From Haliclona indistincta (taxonomy: Eukaryota > Porifera > Demospongiae > Haplosclerida > Chalinidae), in assembly GCA_964017065.1 (NCBI GenBank), contig OZ024787.1, forward strand, positions 9,571,208 to 9,635,207: 64,000 nt of DNA, given 5' to 3'. Under the pieces are notes generated by a model. That model made no database searches, was not told where the DNA came from, and saw only the letters and a list, made by a program, of their open reading frames with translations. This document shows positions 35,501 through 49,505 of this stretch, piece after piece; within the stretch, counting starts at the first letter, position 1; each line of letters opens with the position of its first letter. The position numbers and the translations under genes are program-made.

Positions 35501-36110
35501 TCTTGCTGTCCCTTACGTACTTGCTCTACTGTTTGATGCTTTGATTGAGAAATATTTCACAAAATTTTCAGTATTTCGTAGGCATTGGATCAAGTTCAAG
35601 CCTTTTGTTGATGCTTATAATGGGCCTTACAAGGACAAGTGTCGGTTTTGGACTGGTCTATTGCTCCTGGTTCGTATGTCGTTCACGCTAGTATCTCTTC
35701 ATTTGGACACATTTGGCACACTCATCTTCATAACAGCTAGCACCACTGTGCTTCTATCACTACTGGTCCATTTTGAAGGAGTCTATCAGAAGAAATACCT
35801 TAATAGTTTAGAGAGTTTATCTCTTCTTAATCTTGGTTTACTGTCTGCTCTTGCTGCAGTGTATCAGATTGATAACAATAGTGAACAAATAGTCACTATT
35901 ATCAGTATAAGTGTTGCTCTCGTGACATTTATTGGAGTTATGTTCTTACATGTACTTCTTCGTTTTCGTCACAACTTTATCGAGTATTGTAATCGGAATG
36001 CAGTCGAGTCTAATAGTTTGCTAAATAACAAAGAATGTAGTCCAGTTGAGCAGCTGGTTGAGCCTACCTCCTCTGAAGTGTACATGAGGAGAGAGTCCCT
36101 GATTTATTAA
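32595..36110 (+). CDS. Receptor-like protein 3: beta-helix ectodomain plus about 8 TM helices
   Basis: 1171 aa, ATG at 32595 (ITYSIILLLVLSISCLCS signal peptide). Ectodomain differences from gene 1 cluster in the same places: CNTDFLCNGSLGYFKIIYS, HNFVYGNFYGGNIAIVYFD, DDHYQHAVMFINLIGIKF. The neck reads GILCGSCQDG, where genes 1, 2 and 5 have GILCGRCQDG. The membrane part and the RRESLIY end are intact. No frameshift is seen. Confidence 0.85.
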   Translation: MITYSIILLLVLSISCLCSTRDVYIQPSEGEHCPGTHCYNINTFGKMADSFSNSSGLVVHFWEGTHLLDLQELVVFKKLTNAVFEGDGRMEQGFHETVWQSTVVIKCTEHSSTGITFVNSSNITFRYITITNCGADMTSFCNTDFLCNGSLGYFKIIYSIAIDHVSIQNGTGNGLLIETDGVEVIITDSSFAHNFVYGNFYGGNIAIVYFDPQTCDLQNYMHNLLISNTNTSFGDSEMEYSGGILIDLLQGSYSVTILLDSVIAYGNKGIGNIYIYATEHEVPTYNLMINNFLSCHANGYGLVIISTQDENKQCPSTKNMPHDLTIAIINSEFTYNNNSNDDHYQHAVMFINLIGIKFTTSILIQSTDISHNIGFGLNLFLFSYQYKSLFFVTIENFTANSNNWPYHSSHMHSAIYTVFVTNLILNNVSITNNNNMTGLTVYHTAVVANGTLIFQNNTGIDGGGLAMYGNSYVMFHQDSALNFTNNSAKEKGGAIFVDTQLKFAPCFFQYSDNTLPQSEKVTISGNTAGTAGTVLFGGDISKCILFLADQTFGSECFNETFDYSTQTGPSVISSEPTDVCFCDDNNTINCSQTQLTMTAYPGEEINISVVTVGQLNGVAPGILQIKPLDNTDSSAFTELHNTSAMNCTTIALKPIHQTYTLNVFGYIEHFKLLNISLIDCPFGFNISSKSKTCDCEELKNIIDTITCNRNTGKITRKGDVWIGNISDQIVVHKTCPFDYCNTAQVSFSLTDPDPQCALNRTGILCGSCQDGLSLALGTNNCIECNQFSYLALIIPFAAAGFGLVAFLMVLNLTVSMGTINGLIFYASIVKISESTGIFFPNGPIPVLSQFIAWLNLDFGIQTCFYHGMTAYHKVWLQFVFPLYIWFIIATIIVLCRYSTWLSNKIGGNVVQVLATLILLSFTKIFRIFASALSWINLPSKVTVWYIDGNILYFSPEHYILMAAAVLFLLLAVPYVLALLFDALIEKYFTKFSVFRRHWIKFKPFVDAYNGPYKDKCRFWTGLLLLVRMSFTLVSLHLDTFGTLIFITASTTVLLSLLVHFEGVYQKKYLNSLESLSLLNLGLLSALAAVYQIDNNSEQIVTIISISVALVTFIGVMFLHVLLRFRHNFIEYCNRNAVESNSLLNNKECSPVEQLVEPTSSEVYMRRESLIY

Positions 36111-36559
36111 AATACACCACTATTATAATTATACTTGTTTGAACAAAATTGTTAACTATTGCAATCAGAACAAGTTTGTTAATGAGTGTACGCTTAATAA
36201 TTATTAATGATAATTTTGTTTTGAGCCGATAAAAAGCAAATTATTTTAACTGTTCTAAGTAGATATCGTATAATGTATATCGTATGGGCTGGAAAGCCAA
36301 ATAATTATTCCTATACCGACAATATTTCAGCTGTACAGTAATTGGAGCCCGACTGTGCTTTTATTGCAGTTAATGTAGACACTGATCTACATTTCATTTC
36401 TTCAAACAGAAAATTTTTACTGACACAACATCAGGACTAATCCAAAATAAACTCAGGAATCAAAAATCAAGAATTCATGAGCAAATTACCAATATTGCCT
36501 AATATCTTGTCTCTGACAGTCTTGTCAGAGACTGACAGTATCAAACTATGATACTAGAA

Positions 36560-37030
36560 CTGACAGTCGTTGTTGGCACATTTGAAGCTGCTGCATCTTA
36601 TAAAACAGAATAAGGATCAAAGTACAAAACTAAACTAGAAGCTGTCTTCAAGAATGTCTGCTAGTTATTTCTTGGACTAGGAGTCTGCTATGCATGGGGT
36701 TAAGAACAACTCAGCCAGTTTGCTAATGTTCTTGTCGGAAAAGAGATTGAAGCAGTTTTATAACACCCAAGTTCAAATCTATTGTAACAAAGTCAAAGAG
36801 ACACCAAAATCAGTGCAAAAGCTATTTTGTGATGATGCTGACATGTGGCATGATTTCATTGTCTGAAAAATCTAGCAAAATGCATTCATTGGACATCTTG
36901 CCAGTGGATCAATTCTGATCAACAACCCTAACATCAAACAAAGATTAGAGAACCCTGCTCTGCGATACCTATAGCTAGGATGGAAGGATGGGCCCAGATT
37001 GAGTACACACCAGAGCAAGTCAAGTTCATC
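36560..37030 (+). pseudogene. Decayed nucleoside-phosphorylase-like relic 3
   Basis: Diverged copy with stops. It is nearly identical to the relic after gene 5, including the preceding hairpin GTCTCTGACAG...TCAGAGAC (36511-36534). Confidence 0.65.
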
Positions 37031-37231
37031 ATTAGCTGTCCACTATACACACTATAAGTTATTGAAACAAGGTATCTACTCTGATGATAGCTAACAAGAC
37101 TTATAAAGACACTGATGGACAAATTAGAACACAATAGGAAAAGCTACATGACACTGTTATAACTAGGTAGTAAAATATCAATATATAAATCAGAGTTTGC
37201 GCTGTTTTTGAGAGTAAATTGAGCAGCATTA

Positions 37232-40645
<3,414 letters not shown>

Positions 40646-40649
40646 CCTG

Positions 40650-41363
40650 GACTCAAGAACAACTACGCCAAACATGATCTCAAGTTTGCTGATGTTCTTG
40701 TCGGGAAAGAAATTGATGCAATTCTTGCACCCAAGTTCAAATCTAATGGAACTGTGGATCCCCATGGTGAGGTCATAGTGACACCAAAAATCAATGAAAA
40801 AGCTGTTCTTTTTTTACTATCAAATTATAGTGCTGCACAAATTATTGAAATAACCAAAATATACAGTAGTCAAAGCAAAATGGTAGGCTTAAAGCCCCAA
40901 AAGCCAGACGGCGTTCCCCAATTGGATTGCAACTGACAGTCTCTGCAGTAGGAAAGAGGTTGATTTGTGGTCTCCTGACTGGCGGGTGATTCTCTTTCCT
41001 ATGCTTACATGTGACACGATTTCATCATCTCCGAAAAACCAAGCTTACGTATTGCCAGAGCATTCATCAGTTGCCGGACGTCTTGCCAGTGGATCATTTC
41101 TGATCAATGATCCTGGTGTCAAACTAGGATTGGAAGAACCAGCTCTGCGACACCTAGGAGGAGAGATGGAAGGATGGACCCAGATTGAGTATCATACACC
41201 AGAGGGAGTTGAGTGCATCATCATCAAGGGAATTGCAGACTTTGCAGATGGCACTATATATAAAATCTGGCAACTAACAGCAGCCAAGGCAGCCGTCAAC
41301 TATGCTCACTTCAAACTGAAACAAGATGCACAATCAGATGCCAACATTGATAATGAACTATAG
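40650..41363 (+). pseudogene. Nucleoside phosphorylase (PNP/MTAN)-like domain fragment
   Basis: The best preserved member of the relic family. First part: GLKNNYAKHDLKFADVLVGK, then EIDAILAPKFKSNG. Then about 150 bases of unrelated or shifted sequence. Last part (40965-41363): LASGSFLINDPGVKLGLEEP, LGGEMEGWTQIEY and VECIIIKGIADFADGT, followed by KIWQLTAAKAAVNYAHFKL. The EMEG and KGI(A)DFADG motifs match the nucleoside-binding core of PNP/MTAN-superfamily domains, which in invertebrates often sit in multi-domain signalling proteins. It has no start and is fused at its left edge to SMG1 copy 3, so it is probably not a gene. A 3' exon of a larger gene is possible. Confidence 0.6.
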
Positions 41364-41546
41364 ACTATTGTAGCCTCGTACCCAGGCGCTAGTGATGAAC
41401 AAAACTTCATAGGAAAAGCCTAGGAAAAGCTGCATTACAATACGATCATAATAAATTATAGATGTACTCATGTAGCTATGTAGGTAGCAAAATTATTTAA
41501 TAATCAAAGTAAAAAAATTAATCCTGTTTTTAGAGTAAATTGAATA

Positions 41547-42799
41547 TTATGCCACGCGGTAGACGTGGCATATTTAGGGTTGGGCGGAAAACAAGATGGC
41601 GGCTACACTTAGGCTAAACGCAATAATTCACGTATATCTTGGCTGTTGGCGACATCAGGAGTATTTTAAATACCTAGGGGCTATCCTAAGAGGTAAGCGC
41701 TTACAATGAGTCTACTAATAAAGACTATAAGGCCAGTTGCTATGGGCATGACAAGATGGCGTCTCGCCTGGAGGCACTGAAGTACGGCACTACCATATCT
41801 TCGCCGTACGGGCGTTTCAAGCTAATCTAACGTTCTGAAGTTCCTTGCACGATTTGTGCGATTACAAAGAGACCTTTAGAAGCAAAAGAAACCAGGTCTA
41901 AGGTGGTAAAGCAGAGTTCACGTGGTCACCCGTTTGTTCATCTTCTTTATTTCTTTCTTTCTTCCTATTCTTCAGAGAGTCGATCTAGCACAGTAGTACT
42001 GAGGGAACCAAACGCAACTAAATCTACACAGAAGCAACGCTACCTATGACCATCAGTGCACCTGATATCTATTTAGGCCTAAAACACTGGGAGAAGCGAG
42101 TATTTCCAGAAAAACAGCGATTTTTGGTCCATAACAGACTCCATTCCATCATTCTGTTTGAACTCCGTTACTAGGTTACGCCTACTCGCGCACGCCCGTG
42201 TATGTAATTATTCTAATACAAGCGCACCTTAGTACAAATGGCTTGGAACGCGAGTGCTGCTGCCACTAGCAGTGTTCACAGCAGACAACGAGCATATCTT
42301 CACTGTTACACTGGATTTGTCTGTTCAGGCTTGTAAGAATGCTATCTTAAGCTTAGCTAATGTTGCACGGTACATGTTGCATGCAGTGCAGAGTCAATCG
42401 AGTGCATGCAGTCTGCTGCCGGAACTATTATTACAATTATTATTTTTGAAACTATGTCTACACTATATTAGCATAAGTGCCAACTATGTCATTAATAAAA
42501 AAAGAAAAGAAACAAGTAATAAAAACATTTTAACCAAAATGGAAGAGATTTAGGGTTGGTACATTTATCGAAAAAGTATGGAAACAAGATTGAAATGAAA
42601 AGGATTGTAACAATAGCAGTGTAATGCTACCTCCCTAAATTAACTGCTTTCGATAGTTGTGGTTAATTTAATAGGGAGGTAGCATTACACTACTATTGTT
42701 ACAATCCTTTTCATTTCAAATCTTGTTTCCATACTTTTTCGATAAATGTACCAACCCTAAATCTCTTCCATTTTGGTTAAAATGTTTTTATTACTTGTT
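41547..42799 (+). mobile_element. Non-autonomous transposon, copy B
   Basis: Same architecture as copies A and C with different sequence: terminal hairpin TGCCACGCGG...CGTGGCA (41550-41570), then TTTAGGGTTG, then AACAAGATGGCGGCTACA (41591-41608), internal non-coding sequence, and a terminal foldback (42511-42799; arms of roughly 125 bases with a loop around 42640-42675). The arms contain the same TTTAGGGTTG core as the 5' end. A weak ORF (42254-42553) inside has no recognisable homology. It sits in SMG1-derived sequence before receptor gene 4. Confidence 0.6.
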
Positions 42800-42910
42800 A
42801 TATAACACATTCATACGGTATCCAGGATCAGGATCACAACCATCAAGCTTAGCCTTCACTTTCCTGCACACACTAACAGCATAGTTATGAGTTCTGCTGC
42901 TGGAGAGCTA
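42800..42910 (-). pseudogene. SMG1: SMG1 FATC-linked exon stub upstream of receptor gene 4
   Basis: Matches the [12 protein letters not shown] exon with several substitutions and a small insertion (GCATAGTTATGAGTTC). It is cut on the left by transposon copy B. Confidence 0.8.
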
Positions 42911-43396
42911 CATAGAAAGAAAAATCGAAACTTGTACACAAACAAAAGCACAGAGAGAGGATGTGTGCTGTGTGTTTGAGAATAGAACCTCTTATCTGTT
43001 GAAAGTGAGAACACACAAAATTAAAAACAACACTATGCATGTGGCACACAACACAGTTCCATGCATGAAAGTAAATGTATTTTAAACACACAAAGTTCTA
43101 CACAAAATTGTTGTGAAATTTTGTTCATGTTGTAAATACATGTATTATCATTGAGAGGTTGTGGATAGTACGTACGTATACTGAAACTGAAGTGTAGATA
43201 ATATTATTCTCATGATCCAGTACACACGATGTATGTTTGCAAAACTTACATAAAACATATTAAAAGTAAAGTAAACACTCATGAGAAAATTGTGATAACA
43301 ACTATACCTCCAGTAAAGATCATCACGAAAAGATCTATGCAAATTTAAGATCATCACGAAAAAATCTATTGGTATAATTTTCAGCAGTCCACAAGT

Positions 43397-46300
43397 ATGG
43401 TTACTAAAAGCATCATTCTTCTTCTGGTCCTCAGTGTCTCATGTCTATGCTCAACAAGAGATGTCTACATTCAGCCGTCTGAAGGTGGGCACTGTCCAGG
43501 TACTCCTTGCTACAACATCAACACATTTGGAAAGATGGCTGATAGCTTCTCCAACTCTTCTGGCTTGGTTGTTCATTTCTTGGAGGGAACTCACTTGTTG
43601 GATCATCAGGAACTAGTGGTGTTCACGAACTTGACTAATGCTGTGTTTGAAGGTGATGGGAGAATGGAGCAGGGCTTTCATGAGACCGTCTGGCAGTCTA
43701 CAGTGGTCATCAAGTGTACTGAACACTCCAGTACTGGTATCGCTTTTGTTAATAGCTCCAACATCACCTTCAGGTACATCACCATCACTAACTGTGGGGC
43801 TGACATGACAAGTTTTTGTAATACAAACTTCTTGTGCAATGGCAGCCTTGGGTATTTCGAAACTATCTACAGTATTGTAATTGATCATGTTTCTATTCAG
43901 AATGGGACAGGTACTGGTCTTTTGATTGAAACCGATGTAGTTGAAGTGCTAATCACTGATTCCTCATTTGCACAAAATTACATCTATGGTAACTTTTATG
44001 GAGGCAACATTGTAATTGTGTATTTTGACCCACAAACTTGTGATCCGCGAAGTTACATGCACGATCTATACATTTCAAGAACAAATACATCATTTGAAGA
44101 TAGCGAGACGGAATACAGTACTGAAGGTATTTTCATTTGTTTGCTACAAGGGTCTTATAGTGTCACCATTTTACTTGATTCAGTTATAGCCTATGGCAAC
44201 AAAGGCATTGGAAATATTTATATTTATGCTATACAACACATAGTACCCACTTACAATTTGACGATCAATAATTTCCTTAGTTCTCATGCAAATGGTTATG
44301 GTTTGATAATCGTATCTCGACAAGATGAAAACAAACAATGCGCTTCAACTAAAAATATGCAACATGATCTTACCATTGCTATTATCAACAGTAAGTTTAC
44401 TTACAACAACAACAGCAATGATGATCATCAGCAGCATGCAGTTGTGGCTATCAGCCTTATAGGTGTGAAGTTCACAACAAGTATATTAATACAGTCGACA
44501 GATATTTCTCACAATATTGGGTTTGGCTTAAATTTATTTCTTTTCTCTTATCAATACGAGAGTCTATTTTTCGTTACCATTGAAAATTTTACTGCTAATA
44601 GCAACACTTGGCCATATCACAGCAGTGACATGTATTCAGTTATATACACAGTTTTTGTCACTAATCTAATCCTAAACAATGTGAGCATTACCAACAACAA
44701 CAATATGACTGGATTGACTGTATATCACACTGCAGTAGTAGCAAATGGTACTTTGATCTTCCAAAACAACACTGGTATTGACGGAGGTGGACTGGCTATG
44801 TTTGGAAACTCATATGTTATGTTGCATCAAGATTCTGCTATCAATTTCACTAATAACAGTGCAAAGGAAAAAGGAGGAGCCATTTTTGTCAATACTCAAC
44901 TGAAATTTGCACCTTGTTTTTTCCAATATTCTGATAACACACTTCCTCAATCAGTGAAAGTAACAATATCTGGTAACACAGCAGGTACAGCAGGCACTGT
45001 CCTGTTTGGAGGTGACATCAGCAAGTGCATTTTATTTCTTGCAGATCAAACTTTTGGTAGCGAATGCTTTAACAAAACATTTGACTATTCAGCACAGACT
45101 GGTCCCTCTGTAATATCATCAGAACCTACTGATGTCTGCTTCTGTGATGACAACAACACAATAAACTGCTCTCAGACACAGCTAACAATGACAGCCTATC
45201 CAGGAGAAGAGATCAATATCTCTGTTGTCACTGTAGGACAATTAGAAGGAGTTGCTCCAGGAATTCTGCAGATAAAACCACTATACAATACAGACTCATT
45301 TGCTGTTACAGAGCTACACAACACAAGTGCTATGAACTGCACAACCATTTCACTCAAACCAATTCATCAAACATACGCTTTGAATGTATTCGGATATATT
45401 GAATATTTCAAGTTGTTGAACATATCATTGACTGATTGTCCACTTGGATTTAATATATCAAACCAATCCAAAACGTGTGACTGTGAAGAACTGAAAAATA
45501 TAATCGACACCATCACATGTAATAGAAACACTGGAAAAATAACACGAAAAGGAGACGTTTGGATTGGTAATATCAGTGATCTAATAATTGTACGTAAAAC
45601 ATGTCCTTTTGACTATTGCAACACAGCACAGGTCAGCTTCTCTCTCACTGATCCTGATCCCCAGTGTGCTCTCAACAGGACTGGAATATTGTGTGGCAGT
45701 TGTCAGAATGAGCTCAGTCTTGCTCTGGGAACTAACAACTGTATTAAATGTCTTCAATTCTCGTACCTTGCTTTGATCATTCCCTTTGCTGCTGTTGGGT
45801 TTGGTTTGGTAGCTTTTCTGATGGTTTTGAACTTGACAGTCTCCATTGGTACCATCAATGGGCTCATATTCTATGCCAGTATTGTCAAGATAAGTGAGAG
45901 CACTGGTATCTTCTTTCCTAATGGTCCAATTCCAGTACTGAATCAGTTCATTGCTTGGCTCAATCTTGACCTTGGTATCGAAACATGCTTTTACCCTGGC
46001 ATGACAGCCTATGCCAAGGTGTGGCTGCAGTTTGTATTCCCTCTCTACATATGGTTCATCATAGCCACCATCATAGTCCTGTGTCGCTACTCCACATGGC
46101 TGTCTAACAAGATTGGAGGCAATGTAGTGCAGGTACTTGCTACTCTCATCTTGCTCTCATTTACAAAAATCTTCCGCATATTTGCTTCAGCATTGTCCTG
46201 GATCAATTTGCCTTCAAAAGTTACTGTTTGGTACATAGATGGAAATATTTCATATTTTTCACCAGAACACTACATACTAATGGCAGCAGCTGTGTTGTTT

Positions 46301-46915
46301 CTATTTCTTGCTGTCCCTTACGTACTTGCTCTACTGTTTGATGCTGTGATTGAGAAACATCTCACAAATTTTTCAGTATTTCGTAGGCATTGGATCAAGT
46401 TCAAGCCTTTTGTTGATGCTTACAATGGGCCTTACAAGGACAAGTGTCGGTTTTGGACTGGTCTATTGCTCCTGGTTCGTATGTCGTTCACGCTAGTATC
46501 ACTTCATTTGGACAGATTTGGTACTCTTATCTTCATAACAGGTAGCACCACTGTGCTTCTATCACTACTAGTCCATTTTGAAGGAGTCTATCAGAAGAAA
46601 TACCTTAATAGTTTAGAGAGTTTATCTCTTCTTAATCTTGGTTTACTGTCTGCTCTTGCTGCAGTGTATCAGAATGATAACAATAGTGAACAAATAGTCA
46701 CTATTATCAGTATAAGTGTTGCTCTCGTGACATTTATTGGAGTTATGTTCCTACATATACTTCTTCGTTTTCGTCACAACTTTATCGAGTATTGCAATCA
46801 GAATGCAGCTGAGTCTCAAAGTTTGCTAAAAAACAAAGGAAGTAGTCCAGTTGAGCAGCTGATTGAGCCTACCTCCTCTGAAGTGTTCATGAGGAGAGAG
46901 TCCCTGATTTATTAA
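43397..46915 (+). CDS. Receptor-like protein 4: beta-helix ectodomain plus about 8 TM helices
   Basis: 1172 aa, ATG at 43397 (MVTKSIILLLVLSVSCLC). It is the most divergent of the five in the membrane-proximal part: CGSCQNELSLALG in the neck, NLDLGIETCFYPGMTAYAK in an extracellular loop (others NLDFGIQTCFYHGMTAYHK), and FIEYCNQNAAESQSLL in the tail. Ectodomain changes include ETEYSTEGIFICLLQGS and CASTKNMQHD. Complete open frame, same signal peptide and ending (SEVFMRRESLIY). Confidence 0.85.
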   Translation: MVTKSIILLLVLSVSCLCSTRDVYIQPSEGGHCPGTPCYNINTFGKMADSFSNSSGLVVHFLEGTHLLDHQELVVFTNLTNAVFEGDGRMEQGFHETVWQSTVVIKCTEHSSTGIAFVNSSNITFRYITITNCGADMTSFCNTNFLCNGSLGYFETIYSIVIDHVSIQNGTGTGLLIETDVVEVLITDSSFAQNYIYGNFYGGNIVIVYFDPQTCDPRSYMHDLYISRTNTSFEDSETEYSTEGIFICLLQGSYSVTILLDSVIAYGNKGIGNIYIYAIQHIVPTYNLTINNFLSSHANGYGLIIVSRQDENKQCASTKNMQHDLTIAIINSKFTYNNNSNDDHQQHAVVAISLIGVKFTTSILIQSTDISHNIGFGLNLFLFSYQYESLFFVTIENFTANSNTWPYHSSDMYSVIYTVFVTNLILNNVSITNNNNMTGLTVYHTAVVANGTLIFQNNTGIDGGGLAMFGNSYVMLHQDSAINFTNNSAKEKGGAIFVNTQLKFAPCFFQYSDNTLPQSVKVTISGNTAGTAGTVLFGGDISKCILFLADQTFGSECFNKTFDYSAQTGPSVISSEPTDVCFCDDNNTINCSQTQLTMTAYPGEEINISVVTVGQLEGVAPGILQIKPLYNTDSFAVTELHNTSAMNCTTISLKPIHQTYALNVFGYIEYFKLLNISLTDCPLGFNISNQSKTCDCEELKNIIDTITCNRNTGKITRKGDVWIGNISDLIIVRKTCPFDYCNTAQVSFSLTDPDPQCALNRTGILCGSCQNELSLALGTNNCIKCLQFSYLALIIPFAAVGFGLVAFLMVLNLTVSIGTINGLIFYASIVKISESTGIFFPNGPIPVLNQFIAWLNLDLGIETCFYPGMTAYAKVWLQFVFPLYIWFIIATIIVLCRYSTWLSNKIGGNVVQVLATLILLSFTKIFRIFASALSWINLPSKVTVWYIDGNISYFSPEHYILMAAAVLFLFLAVPYVLALLFDAVIEKHLTNFSVFRRHWIKFKPFVDAYNGPYKDKCRFWTGLLLLVRMSFTLVSLHLDRFGTLIFITGSTTVLLSLLVHFEGVYQKKYLNSLESLSLLNLGLLSALAAVYQNDNNSEQIVTIISISVALVTFIGVMFLHILLRFRHNFIEYCNQNAAESQSLLKNKGSSPVEQLIEPTSSEVFMRRESLIY

Positions 46916-47229
46916 AATACACCACTATTGTAATTATACTTGCTTACACAACATTAATTTTGAGTTTGTAAACTATTGCAATCAGAACAAGTTTGTTAAT
47001 GTGTGTACGCTTAATAATTGTTTTTGAGTATAAAAAATGTTTTAACTGTTCTAAGTAGATACAGTATGGTGCTATAAAGAATGCATACCGTATGCCCAAT
47101 AATTATTCCTACCCACAATATTTCAGCTGTACAGTAATTGGAGCCCGACTGTGGCTTTTATTGCAGTTAATGTAGACACTGGTCTACATTTCATTTCATT
47201 TCAAACAGAGCAAACCAATTGCCGGATAT

Positions 47230-47735
47230 CTTCATTCTGAACTGACAGTCATTGTTGGCACATTTGAAGCTGCTGTTATAAAACAGAATAAGGATCAAAG
47301 TACAAAACTGAACTAGAAGCTGTTTTCAAGAATATCTGCTAGTTATTTCTTGGACTAGGAGTCTGCTATGGGCTTAAGAACAACTCTGCCAAACATGATC
47401 TCAAGTTTGCTAATGTTCTTGTCGAAAAAAATATTGAAGCAGTTCTATAACACCCAAGTTCAAATCTGATGTAACAAAGTCAAAGCCTGTGACACCAAAA
47501 TCAGTGCAAAAGCTGTTTTGTGATGATGCTGACATGTGGCATGATTTCGTTGTCAGAAAAATATAGCAAACCTATTGCCAATGCATTCATTGGACATCTT
47601 GCCAGTGGATCAATTCTGATCAACAACCCTAACATCAAACAAAGATTAGAAAACCCTGCTCTGTGATACCTATAGCTAGGATGGAAGGACTCAGATTGAG
47701 TACACACCAGAGCAAGTCAAGTGCATCATTAGCTG
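47230..47735 (+). pseudogene. Decayed nucleoside-phosphorylase-like relic 4
   Basis: Contains pieces corresponding to KHDLKFANVLV, FIGHLASGSILINNP and NPAL in shifted frames. It is cut at 47742 by transposon copy C. Confidence 0.65.
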
Positions 47736-47742
47736 TCCACTA

Positions 47743-48565
47743 TTATTAGGGAGACACGGTAGTGTCTCCCTATGTAGGGTTGAACGTGAAAACAATATGG
47801 CGGCTACATACAATGTATTAGCGTTCAAACGCTGATATTTCGCCTGGTGATGAATTTTATACGTCCAAAGACACTTTCACGGAGAACACATAGTTGTCTG
47901 GAGACCGAGTCTTCGAAGAACGGTAAGCTAGCAAGCGCAGAATCACCATTCTGCCTTGCCAGATAATTATAAACAAGTGTGGGCGGGGCTCGTATGCACT
48001 ATTCATGCATGCGTAGGCGAGCTGATATCTACAGCATAAGAATTATTTAGCTACAAGTTTAAAATTGTTAATAATAAAGAAAATCCATCAACAACAGGAA
48101 AACCAAACCAATGGTGGAGACAAAGATGGCACAGCAATTGCATGATATTGAACTGCACTTCACTGAAAAAGAAAAAAGGACACAAACAAGAAATTAAAAA
48201 GATTTCTATCGAAATCAAAAGGATGTAGGGTTGTGAAATCTACCACTGGTCAACAATGTAAACTAACAAGGAACAAGCATGGAATGGTAACACGATTGAC
48301 TTGCTAACAGACCATAGATCCCTACATCAGTGGCTGTACATAAGCTGTCACAAGCTGAATGCACGTCAGGTGTCAGTCAACAGCAACAAGCTGAACTAGC
48401 TATAGTCAACTACAGCAGCCACTGATGTAGGGATCTATGGTCTGTTAGCAAGTCAATCGTGTTACCATTCCATGCTTGTTCCTTGTTAGTTTACATTGTT
48501 GACCAGTGGTAGATTTCACAACCCTACATCCTTTTGATTTCGATAGAAATCTTTTTAATTTCTTG
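47743..48565 (+). mobile_element. Non-autonomous transposon, copy C
   Basis: Starts TTATTAGGGAGACACGG with hairpin AGGGAGACAC/GTGTCTCCCT and ATGTAGGGTTG. It ends with a foldback of two 150-base arms (48187-48336, 48416-48565). It is the opposite orientation of copy A. The undisturbed paralogous sites (for example 37037-37060, CCACTATACACACTATAAG) show where it went in: CCACTA, element, TACACACT, with no target-site duplication and no loss. Confidence 0.75.
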
Positions 48566-48717
48566 TACACACTATAAGTTATTGAAACAAGGTATCCACT
48601 TTGATGATAGCTAACAAGACTTATAAAGACACTGATGGACAAATTAGAACACAATAGGAAAAGCTGCATGACACTGTTATAACTAGGTAGTAAAAATTAA
48701 TATCAATATCTAAATCA

Positions 48718-49402
<685 letters not shown>

Positions 49403-49505
49403 GATTCATAGATTCATAGATTAGATTATATTACCATGTTTGGTAATTTTTAACACAAAGGACGTGGAATATATTTAGTGGTCACAGAGAAGAAGCAGCT
49501 ACAGC

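Noticed and set aside
42254..42553. 99-codon frame in transposon copy B
   Set aside because: Crosses into the foldback arm, has no homologue in copies A or C and no recognisable domain.
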